NCBI GenBank assembly: GCA_021781625.1
Contig: JAJXWL010000044.1
Span: 1 to 10,770 of the forward strand
From: a bacterium
GTDB lineage: Bacteria; Spirochaetota; Spirochaetia; JABEVK01
Length of the DNA: 10,770 nt
Direction: 5' to 3'
Positions 1 to 6,245 of the stretch are shown in pieces. Numbering within the stretch: the stretch's first letter is position 1; the number at the start of each line of letters is the position of its first letter. The notes beneath the pieces are model-generated. The model saw only the letters and a program-made list of their open reading frames with translations, made no database searches and was not told the origin of the DNA. A program made the position numbers and the translations under genes.

Positions 1-102
1 CCCATTCGATGCAGTTCCCACAATTTCATACCCCAAGGGAGTCAAGTACTTCGTAATGGCGCGGCGCATAATGCTGGAGTCATCGACGATCATGATTTTC
101 AT
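1..102 (-). CDS. CheY-like response regulator, N-terminal fragment (runs off the left edge)
   Basis: Thirty-four codons are visible, starting at the ATG complementary to 100-102 and open to the window edge. The translation begins MKIMIVDDSSIMRRAI, the first beta strand and acidic pocket (D7, D8) of a two-component receiver domain. The segment that follows (YLTPLGYEIVGTASNG) fits helix 1 and strand 2. The wording DDSSIMRR is typical of CheY-type chemotaxis or single-domain regulators, which pass phosphorelay signals from a histidine kinase. The phospho-acceptor aspartate and any output domain lie outside the window, so stand-alone CheY versus a longer regulator cannot be decided. No Shine-Dalgarno sequence precedes the ATG. 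A sigma-54-like promoter match ends so close that the mRNA could be leaderless. It is transcribed in the same direction as the sbcDC run but separated from it by a terminator. Confidence 0.9.
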   Translation of the reverse strand, partial: MKIMIVDDSSIMRRAITKYLTPLGYEIVGTASNG

Positions 103-113
103 ACCAGTGATAT

Positions 114-129
114 AGCAAGAACTATGCCA
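114..129 (-). promoter_or_regulatory. sigma-54-type promoter candidate for the response regulator
   Basis: Read on the minus strand the sequence is TGGCATAGTTCTTGCT. It fits the sigma-54 (RpoN) consensus TGGCAY-N5-TTGCW at every defined base, with the correct spacing between the -24 GG and the -12 GC. Taking the C of the -12 GC (position 115) as -12, transcription would start near 103, one base before the ATG. That would give an essentially leaderless message, consistent with the missing Shine-Dalgarno sequence. A TATATC hexamer (109-114) six bases from the ATG could instead act as a -10 element, but no -35 hexamer is visible at the right distance. The sequence match is direct; use in vivo is inferred. 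Confidence 0.5.
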
Positions 130-186
130 ATCAGGTATTTCGTTCGACGTAAATAATTAGCTAAAAAGTGTTACGCTTTGGGATAT

Positions 187-230
187 TTACATAGCTGTTA
201 CATTTACTCTGATATATCTACATATTTGTA
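187..230 (-). promoter_or_regulatory. helically spaced TACAT repeats upstream of the sigma-54-like promoter
   Basis: Within a strongly AT-rich stretch, the hexamer YTACAT occurs on the plus strand at 187-192, 198-203 and 218-223. The spacings are 11 and 20 bases, close to one and two helical turns. The last copy is also the left half of a small inverted repeat, TACA-TATT-TGTA (219-230). The sites lie roughly 85-125 bases upstream of the predicted transcription start, the distance range where enhancer-binding activators of sigma-54 promoters usually sit. Short AT-rich words recur by chance, so this is a modest candidate. Confidence 0.25.
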
Positions 231-294
231 TATTTCTAAAGAGCAAAACATGTTCGAGCTTTTCCACGACAAGAAATCGAGCTCTTCAGCCTAA

Positions 295-363
295 AAAAAT
301 TCCCTGCGTGGTTTCGACTCTCAACAAGAGTGGTTTCGGCTCTAAACCAGCGTGGGAATTTTT
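295..363 (-). terminator. large hairpin terminator after sbcC
   Basis: Positions 295-304 (AAAAATTCCC) pair perfectly with 354-363 (GGGAATTTTT), and 309-314 (TGGTTT) with 344-349 (AAACCA), with a 4x4 internal mismatch between. The long loop contains a further 5-bp hairpin at 317-321/327-331 with loop CAACA. In the minus-strand transcript the stem ends in GGGAAUUUUUUU, giving a U-tract suited to Rho-independent termination 23-91 bases past the sbcC stop. The stem base is A-U rich, so it is less strong than a GC-rich terminator. Because the stem has A-runs on one side and T-runs on the other, it could also act against transcription from the left. Confidence 0.6.
308..343. repeat. 14-base direct repeat in the terminator loop, period 22
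   Basis: GTGGTTTCGACTCT (308-321) recurs as GTGGTTTCGGCTCT (330-343), 13 of 14 bases identical and starting 22 bases apart. Both lie inside the sbcC terminator structure. The two copies are separated by CAACAAGA, and the first copy's ACTCT pairs with AGAGT at 327-331. This may be a local duplication that enlarged the hairpin. Nothing links it to a mobile element. Confidence 0.6.
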
Positions 364-386
364 CGATTCGAGAGCGGGTTTCAAAC

Positions 387-3300
387 TCAAGAGGCGAACG
401 AGCACCCAGGCCCCGTCAATCGACTGACTCCGCCTCTTATAGGCGTCACACGGATTTGAGTCGCAAGGCGTTCTTTGATTTGGGCAACGTGCGAAATGAT
501 CCCCACCAACTTTCCGCTATGGTGGAGAGCCGACAAGGTCTCAAGGGCCGAATCGAGGGCGTCTTCGTCCAAGGTACCAAACCCTTCATCCAAAAATAAG
601 GAATCTATCCGAACCTGACGACTGGTCATCGACGAAAGCCCTAAGGCCAGGGACAAGCTTACCAAAAAGCTTTCACCGCCGGATAAGTTTCGGGCTGTTC
701 GTGTCTCGCCGGCTTGATAATTATCGAGTACGCCCAGCTCCAGGGGCCCAGACTGCACGAGAAGGTAGCGATCCGAAAGCTTGGCTAACTGTTGGTTGGC
801 CTGGTGCAAAAGCCGGTCAAAGGTAAGCCCCTGAGCAAAATTGCGGAATTTTTTGCCATCGGCGGAGCCAATGAGTTCTTTAAGAGCCCCCCAATCTCTG
901 ACTTTATCTCGCTGACGCTCTGCTTGAGCCCGAAGTTCGGCTGTCTGGAAGGCTAAGCGCTCTTGTTCAGCCAAGCTAGCCCGCAGGGCTCCTAGATTGA
1001 ACTGGGTTTGTGAACGCTCCGCTTCGAGGTGAACCACGCTGTCTTCCAGCGCTTTTTCCGTCAAAACCGTCAGCTGTCGGGCTTGTTCGGCTTCCCACTG
1101 GGCCTTAACTTCGCGCTGACGGGCCTCAAGCCCCGCACGAGCAGTCTGCAATGCCGCCCCCGCCTTTTCCCATTCAGGAATGTGTTCAAGGTCCACCAGG
1201 CAAGCCTGGAATTCCTCGAGACGGGAAAAGCCCGCCTTTTGAAGACTTCGAGAAAACTCAGCCTGATTTTCTAAGACAGTTTGTTCTTTTTCCGCCAAGG
1301 CAAGGGTAAGATGGTCTTTCTTCTCGGCCAAGGACACCGCCGCCAATTCTGTTTCATGACGCCTGTGACGAGCGGCCTCCACCTCACCTCGACAAAATTC
1401 CACCCGAGATCGAAACGTTTCTTCGGGGGGAAGCGACTCTAAGCCCGCTTGAACTAAGACTTCATTTTTTTGCTGTTCTAAGGCCTGATACGCCTCCCGA
1501 GCCTTTTGCCGTTCGCTCACGCGACGGTCAAGGTCTTCTTGTAAACGCTGGGTGTCGTTGAGAGCCCTCTCCCCGGCCCGTTCTGCGTCTTGAGATTGCC
1601 CCTGAGCGCGGGTCAAGGCCTCTTCGAGACCCGTGAGCACGGCGGCTTTTTGGCTCAACGCTTTCAAAACCTCATCCGTGGGAAGAGCTTGATCGAAAGC
1701 CCTGCCCGGGCTCCAAGACCAGGCCTCAGAAAAGGCGCGGCGAGCCCGCTCGACGGCTTCCTCCGCCACGTGCTGTGCCGTTTCGGTTTGCTCCGCCGTC
1801 GCTTGGGCGGTATCTCGGTTGCCGAGGGCCCTTTGGAGGGCCAATTGCGCCTCATTTTGCCCTCGCTCGGCTTGGTCACAAAGTTCTCGTGCCTGGCGAA
1901 GATCTTCTTCCGCCTTGGCTGTGAGGTTCATTTGGTCTTGAAGCTGTTCATACGCCCGTTGAAGAGCCTCAGGAGGAACCTCGTCAAAAGCTTCGTCCTC
2001 GCCCTCGACCGCTGAACGCAGGGCCTCAACGCTAGCCTGGACTTCGCTGAGCTCTTGCTCACGCAGGGCGAGCGTTTCGTCCAACTGTTTTCCCAAGGCT
2101 TCGTGCTGTGCTAAGGCAACGGTTAAGGCCGTCAGTGACACCGCAGACTCTTCGGCTCGACGCCGTTGAAGCGCAAGTTCGTCGGGTGTTTCGGGGGGAA
2201 GTCCACGGGCCCAAGGGTGATCCAATGAACCGCATAAAGGACAGGGCTCTGAGTCTTTTAAATGGGCTCGATGCTCTTCTAAGCTAAAAATCCGGGCTCG
2301 TAAGGCTGCCTGCTCTTCGGCTAAACGAAGGTTGTCTTGGGCCAAACTGGCGAGGGTTTGAGCCTGGGCCAGCTGTTGTCGCCTTTGAGTTTCTTCGTGA
2401 CGGACTGACTCGCGCCGCTGGGTTAAGTCTTTGAGGACGGTCACCAGTTGGGCTTTTTTGGCTTCGGCTTCCTGCCTGGCCTTAGCCCTTTGCCAGCGTT
2501 CTTTTTGGGCGAACGCCTGGTCTTTTAAGGCACTAAGCGGCAATCCTCCGGCCCTTTCAAAGTTTACTTCGCTTTCTTGAAGCCGACCTTGGGCTTCAAG
2601 AACCAACTTCTGGGCCCGGCTCAAGCCAGCTTGGGCAGACTCAACGTCTTTTTGGCGTTCTCTCAAGGCGGTCCCAGCTCCCTGAGCTTTCTCGCGGGCT
2701 TCTGTTTGACGAGTCAAAGCCGGAACTAAGGCTTGGTACAAGCGAGTCAACTCAGGAAGGACTGCCGGCAGTGACCTCTCGGGGTCAGTTTCTAACCTTT
2801 GGCGAAGTGTTTGAACTTCCAGTTGGCTGAGGTTTGCCGCTTTTTGAGCTTTTTCTAAGATAATTTGGGCCTGTTGGAGACGGATTTGTCCCTCTTGGAC
2901 GGCCTGCTCGGCCCCCTGCAAGGCCACAAGTTTTTCGTTGACCCGTAACGAGATTTCTCGCCAACGGTTCCAGATAGGGGTAAGTTCCCGTTCTTGGCGG
3001 GAGAGGGTTTCCAGCTGGACGGAAAGGTCCTTCAACTCGGCGTCCTGTTGGCTGAGGGTTTGAGTCACGGCTTGCTGTTCCGCTTGGATAGCCTTCAGGT
3101 CACCCCCCAGCCGAGCTAGCTCTCCCTGCCCGCGTTGAAGGTTCTGATAATCCTGATTCACCACGGAGGCCTGGCGGGTTCGTTCTAACCTCTGCAGCAC
3201 AGGGGCAAAGTTGTGTTCCTTCTGGGTTAAGGCCCCCTCTTCCAGGGCCAGGTCTTGAAGGCGAGTTTCGAGGGTCGCCAAGTTCCGTCGCCACCCCAGC

Positions 3301-4031
3301 TGGACCTGGAGCTGGTGGAGTTCTTCGCCTTGGGCTTTAGCGGTCAGCTCAAGCTCTTGGGCCTGGGCCTGCCACTGAGCGATTTCTTCGGGAGAGGCCG
3401 TGATTTGTCCCTGCCACTGAGCCTCCCATTGAGACAAAAGTGCCGATTCCTGGACAAAACGTTCGTGGACCAGGCGCGAAAGGTCTGAATAGATTTCGGT
3501 TCCCGTAATCTGTTCGAGCAAGGGGGCCCGTTCATCGGGAGAAGCTTGCAAGAATAACGCAAAAGCCCCCTGGGCCAACAACACCGAGCGGGTAAAGCGC
3601 TCAAAGGTCAACCCCGTAACCCGTTCCATGGCGGCCGCGACCTCGCTAAGGGTGGCGCCTAAAGTTTCGGCTGTCGTTAAATTGACCAATTCACGGGTCT
3701 GACCTTGCAGTTTTCCCGTAGGCTTTTGGTGAGCTCGTTTTTGGCCCCAAAAGCATCGATAACGGTGCCCCCCGGCTTCAAATTCCACTTCTGAAGAACA
3801 GCCCCCTGTCTGACGCGACATCAGCTCATTGCTGGTAGCATTGATAGCCGCCAACCGGGGAGTTCGTCCCCACAGGGCTAAACAAATCGCATCCAGAATC
3901 GTCGACTTACCGGCACCTGTGGGTCCGGTAATCGCAAATAACCCGTTGGCAAAAGCGGGGTCAGTAAAGTCGATGCTCCAAGTGCCCCTCAGGGAATTCA
4001 GATTGGTAAAGCTGACTTTGAGAATTCTCAT
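387..4031 (-). CDS. sbcC: SbcC, ATPase subunit of the SbcCD DNA nuclease
   Basis: SbcC is the Rad50-like SMC-family ATPase that, with SbcD, binds DNA ends, opens hairpins and cruciforms and cleaves protein-blocked ends in the nucleoid. The 1214-residue frame has the full family layout. An N-terminal ATPase half carries Walker A GPTGAGKST at 36-44. Two long coiled-coil arms rich in Gln, Glu, Ala and Arg run from about 200 to 1000. A zinc hook CPLC (C597, C600) sits almost exactly midway. The C-terminal ATPase half has the signature LSGGE (1116-1120), Walker B ending in LFLDEGFG (D1148, E1149) and an H-loop histidine at 1181. It is longer than the roughly 1050-residue E. coli protein, apparently in the coils. 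The frame is intact. Its ATG overlaps the sbcD stop as ATGA, implying translational coupling, and a G-rich run lies four bases upstream. Confidence 0.97.
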   Translation of the reverse strand: MRILKVSFTNLNSLRGTWSIDFTDPAFANGLFAITGPTGAGKSTILDAICLALWGRTPRLAAINATSNELMSRQTGGCSSEVEFEAGGHRYRCFWGQKRAHQKPTGKLQGQTRELVNLTTAETLGATLSEVAAAMERVTGLTFERFTRSVLLAQGAFALFLQASPDERAPLLEQITGTEIYSDLSRLVHERFVQESALLSQWEAQWQGQITASPEEIAQWQAQAQELELTAKAQGEELHQLQVQLGWRRNLATLETRLQDLALEEGALTQKEHNFAPVLQRLERTRQASVVNQDYQNLQRGQGELARLGGDLKAIQAEQQAVTQTLSQQDAELKDLSVQLETLSRQERELTPIWNRWREISLRVNEKLVALQGAEQAVQEGQIRLQQAQIILEKAQKAANLSQLEVQTLRQRLETDPERSLPAVLPELTRLYQALVPALTRQTEAREKAQGAGTALRERQKDVESAQAGLSRAQKLVLEAQGRLQESEVNFERAGGLPLSALKDQAFAQKERWQRAKARQEAEAKKAQLVTVLKDLTQRRESVRHEETQRRQQLAQAQTLASLAQDNLRLAEEQAALRARIFSLEEHRAHLKDSEPCPLCGSLDHPWARGLPPETPDELALQRRRAEESAVSLTALTVALAQHEALGKQLDETLALREQELSEVQASVEALRSAVEGEDEAFDEVPPEALQRAYEQLQDQMNLTAKAEEDLRQARELCDQAERGQNEAQLALQRALGNRDTAQATAEQTETAQHVAEEAVERARRAFSEAWSWSPGRAFDQALPTDEVLKALSQKAAVLTGLEEALTRAQGQSQDAERAGERALNDTQRLQEDLDRRVSERQKAREAYQALEQQKNEVLVQAGLESLPPEETFRSRVEFCRGEVEAARHRRHETELAAVSLAEKKDHLTLALAEKEQTVLENQAEFSRSLQKAGFSRLEEFQACLVDLEHIPEWEKAGAALQTARAGLEARQREVKAQWEAEQARQLTVLTEKALEDSVVHLEAERSQTQFNLGALRASLAEQERLAFQTAELRAQAERQRDKVRDWGALKELIGSADGKKFRNFAQGLTFDRLLHQANQQLAKLSDRYLLVQSGPLELGVLDNYQAGETRTARNLSGGESFLVSLSLALGLSSMTSRQVRIDSLFLDEGFGTLDEDALDSALETLSALHHSGKLVGIISHVAQIKERLATQIRVTPIRGGVSRLTGPGCSFAS

Positions 4032-5245
4032 AAGCCCCCGGTAGCGTAAACAGCTAAAATCTCTTGATAGAGGCCGCGCAACAGGACCCGCTGTGCCTCT
4101 GGCAGCTTATGGGATTCTAAACAACGTTCAAAGACGTCTTCGGGCGTCAAGTCCTCCCAAGTTATGTTTTGACTTTCGAGGGCGATTTGGTTTGCCAAGC
4201 CTAGGTTTCGGACCCGTAAGATTTCGAGGTTGGCCCCGGCGGCCCGTTCTAAGTCCTCGCGCAAGGTTCCAGCGACTTCGTCCCCGTCGTACAGAATTTC
4301 AAGCCAAAGAGATTCCCCAGATAAACTGAATTCCGTTAAAGCCTTCAAGAGCGTCGGCAAGTCTCCCCGAAGGGACTTTAACCGCTGAAAGCAGGGAATG
4401 GGCAAAAGGCGAACGGTTGCGTCTCGGCCTTCAAACTCGACTAGGCAAACACTTTTGGTTTGTTCGGCTTCGCCAAACCCCATGGGCAGGGGGGAACCCG
4501 AGTACCGGATCAAAGGACTTCCTACCTCCTGGGGCACATGCAGATGGCCCAGCGCGGTGTAATCGGCCCCCGCAAAGATGTCAGGACCAACATGGCCCAG
4601 GGACCCCACGTAGAGCTCGCGAACACCGTCTCCTTCGGCCGTCACCGCCCCCGAGGTAAACAGGTGACCGGTGAGAATCAAGGGAAGGCGGTGGCCTGTC
4701 TGGAGCTCCGCGCGGTCGCGAGCTTCGCAGGCCGCTGTCATGGTCTGAGCGTAATGTTGGGCCAAGGCGGCCTTTAACCGCTCTTCTTTTTCAGAAACGG
4801 TTTCACCCGCCTCCGAAAGACGGAGCTCTCGTTCCCGGAGGAACGGCACTGCCGCCACCACCGCCATGGGGTGGCCTTCGGGGTCGGGTAACACCAGGAC
4901 CTCGTCCTCGGGTTCGGTCAACAAGGCAATAACGTGAATATTGAGTATCTTTAATAAAGGGCCAGGGGCTTCCAAAAAGGCGGCCGAATCGTGGTTACCG
5001 CCTATCACCACCACCTGATGAACCGGAGTGTCTCTCAGGCCCACGAGAAATTGATAATACAGCTCTTGAGCCCGGTGTGAAGGAGCCGTGGTGTCAAATA
5101 CATCACCCGCGATCAACAGAACGTCGACTTTTTCTCGCGTCACTTCTGCGGTCAACCACGCTAAGAAAGCCTCTTGTTCTGCCTCACGCTTTTTTCCAAA
5201 CAAAGACTTGCCCAAATGCCAATCGGCAGAATGCAAAAGTCTCAT
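4028..5245 (-). CDS. sbcD: SbcD, Mre11-like nuclease subunit of SbcCD
   Basis: SbcD is the metallophosphoesterase nuclease that works with SbcC; the family needs manganese for activity. The 405-residue product shows all the Mre11/SbcD motifs in order: DWH (D8, H10), GDVFD (D48), GGNHDS (N84, H85, D86), GH (H194) and GHLH (H234, H236). These build the two-metal active site. The C-terminal 150 residues fit the capping and SbcC-contact region. Its length is close to that of E. coli SbcD. The ATG at 5245 begins MRLLHSADWHLGK, the normal N-terminus of the family, so the start is secure. It begins only three bases after the mbfA stop and has no clear Shine-Dalgarno sequence, so translation is probably coupled to mbfA. 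Its stop overlaps sbcC by four bases. Confidence 0.97.
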   Translation of the reverse strand: MRLLHSADWHLGKSLFGKKREAEQEAFLAWLTAEVTREKVDVLLIAGDVFDTTAPSHRAQELYYQFLVGLRDTPVHQVVVIGGNHDSAAFLEAPGPLLKILNIHVIALLTEPEDEVLVLPDPEGHPMAVVAAVPFLRERELRLSEAGETVSEKEERLKAALAQHYAQTMTAACEARDRAELQTGHRLPLILTGHLFTSGAVTAEGDGVRELYVGSLGHVGPDIFAGADYTALGHLHVPQEVGSPLIRYSGSPLPMGFGEAEQTKSVCLVEFEGRDATVRLLPIPCFQRLKSLRGDLPTLLKALTEFSLSGESLWLEILYDGDEVAGTLREDLERAAGANLEILRVRNLGLANQIALESQNITWEDLTPEDVFERCLESHKLPEAQRVLLRGLYQEILAVYATGGL

Positions 5246-5248
5246 GTA

Positions 5249-6205
5249 TCAAGCGTTTCCGATGAGGATTCCCGTAAAGAAGACCAACACCCCGCCGACG
5301 ATAACCTGGAACGCCGCCGAAAGGAACTTCGTATCCATGAACTTCCAACGAATCCACGAGATGGCAATCAATTCCACGACGACAACTCCGGCCGAAAGGA
5401 AGGTGGCGATCCAAAAGTGGGGAATCAAGTAGGGGAGCGCGTGGCCAATGCCGCCCAAAGCTGTCATCAGACCACTCACCAGCCCCCGTAATAACGGGGC
5501 TCCCCGTCCCGAGAGCGATCCATCATCGCTGAGGGCTTCGGCAAACCCCATCGAAATCCCGGCGCCCAAGGCGGCCGCTAAACCGACCAAAAAGGTGCTC
5601 CAGGAATTGTGGGTGGCAAAGGCGGCGGCAAAAAGCGGTGCCAAAGTGGAAACCGAGCCATCCATCAACCCCGCCAACCCCGGTTGAACGTATTGCAAAA
5701 CAAACATGCGCCGGGCGGTTTGATCTTCTTCATTTTTGGCCGAATCGGTCAGGTTCGCTTCCCCGAGCTGAGTGGCAAGATTTTCATGATGTTCTTCGGC
5801 CTCGGCTAAGTTTAACAAGAGTTCACGAATCGAGGCGTCGGTCGACCCCTCGGCGGCCTTGCGGTAAAAGCGAGCGGTTTCAAACTCCATATCGGCGGCG
5901 TACTTACGCACCTCGTCCAAGCCCAAGGGGCGCACTTGCCATAATGGTTTGTGTCTTACAAAGCCCGCCACATCCTGGCGTCGAATCAAAGGCAGGTAAT
6001 CGCCGAACTTTTGACGGTAAAGGGCAAAAAGTCGTCCCCGATGACCAATTTCTTCTTGAGCCATATCCTCAAAAACCTGCGAGGAGGCGGGAAAGTTCTC
6101 GCGCAGACCTTCGGCAAAATCGCGGTAGATGCGGCTGTCTTCTTCTTCGTTGGTGATGGCCAAGGCCAAGATTTCCTGTTCAGTTAGGTCACGGAATCGT
6201 TTCAT
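5249..6205 (-). CDS. mbfA: MbfA-type iron (manganese) exporter, ferritin-like domain fused to VIT1 membrane domain
   Basis: The 318-residue protein has the Er-VIT1 architecture of MbfA, an inner-membrane exporter that protects cells from iron and peroxide. Residues 1-160 form a ferritin-like di-iron domain with carboxylates in NEEED (20-23), EEIGH (E51, E52, H55), MEFE (E107, E109) and EAEEHH (E135, E137, E138, H140). The segment [12 protein letters not shown] (71-82) is as I recall it from MbfA proteins. Residues 165-318 form a VIT1/CCC1 domain with about five membrane segments (near 176-197, 204-226, 242-262, 265-285 and 294-316), starting with the hallmark [15 protein letters not shown]. 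The ATG gives a normal N-terminus; its Shine-Dalgarno is weak. It follows the MBL/CNB gene by 40 bases and precedes sbcD by three. In alphaproteobacteria mbfA is controlled by Irr, but I see no Irr or Fur box here. Confidence 0.9.
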   Translation of the reverse strand: MKRFRDLTEQEILALAITNEEEDSRIYRDFAEGLRENFPASSQVFEDMAQEEIGHRGRLFALYRQKFGDYLPLIRRQDVAGFVRHKPLWQVRPLGLDEVRKYAADMEFETARFYRKAAEGSTDASIRELLLNLAEAEEHHENLATQLGEANLTDSAKNEEDQTARRMFVLQYVQPGLAGLMDGSVSTLAPLFAAAFATHNSWSTFLVGLAAALGAGISMGFAEALSDDGSLSGRGAPLLRGLVSGLMTALGGIGHALPYLIPHFWIATFLSAGVVVVELIAISWIRWKFMDTKFLSAAFQVIVGGVLVFFTGILIGNA

Positions 6206-6214
6206 AATGGCTCT

Positions 6215-6243
6215 ATTTTAATGAAGGAAATCCCGCCGGGCAA
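6215..6243 (-). promoter_or_regulatory. possible sigma-70 promoter for mbfA-sbcD-sbcC
   Basis: In the 40-base gap before mbfA the minus strand reads TTGCCC (6243-6238), a 17-base spacer, then TAAAAT (6220-6215). These match TTGACA in four of six and TATAAT in five of six positions, at ideal spacing. The -10 hexamer ends only nine bases before the ATG, so any transcript would have a leader of about three bases. This would let mbfA-sbcDC be expressed separately from the upstream MBL/CNB gene. No terminator is visible in the gap, so read-through is also possible. Confidence 0.35.
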
Positions 6244-6245
6244 GC

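Larger units (their letters stand above)
103..294. other. AT-rich intergenic control region
   Basis: This stretch between the response regulator start and the sbcC terminator has no credible reading frame and is clearly more AT-rich than the flanking genes. It contains the sigma-54-like promoter and the TACAT repeats listed separately, two TGTTAC words (169-174 and 196-201), and a TCGAGCT word repeated at 254-260 and 277-283. I see no RNA gene in it. Confidence 0.6.

Noticed and set aside
308..321. GGTTTCGACTC, resembling the 5' end of a tmRNA
   Set aside because: No tRNA-like ends, tag reading frame or CCA terminus are found nearby. The match is short and lies inside the sbcC terminator repeat.
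330..599. 89-codon plus-strand frame near the left edge
   Set aside because: It runs across the sbcC terminator and into the well-supported 3' end of sbcC on the other strand. It has no ribosome-binding site and its arginine-rich composition is typical of an antisense shadow.
1664..1879. same-strand 71-codon frame inside sbcC
   Set aside because: It lies wholly within the coiled-coil coding region in another frame and follows from the repetitive codon use there.
6206..6245. terminator or Fur-like operator between the MBL/CNB gene and mbfA
   Set aside because: The CCCGCCGGG there can form only a 3-bp stem with no T-run, and no convincing Fur or Irr dyad is present.
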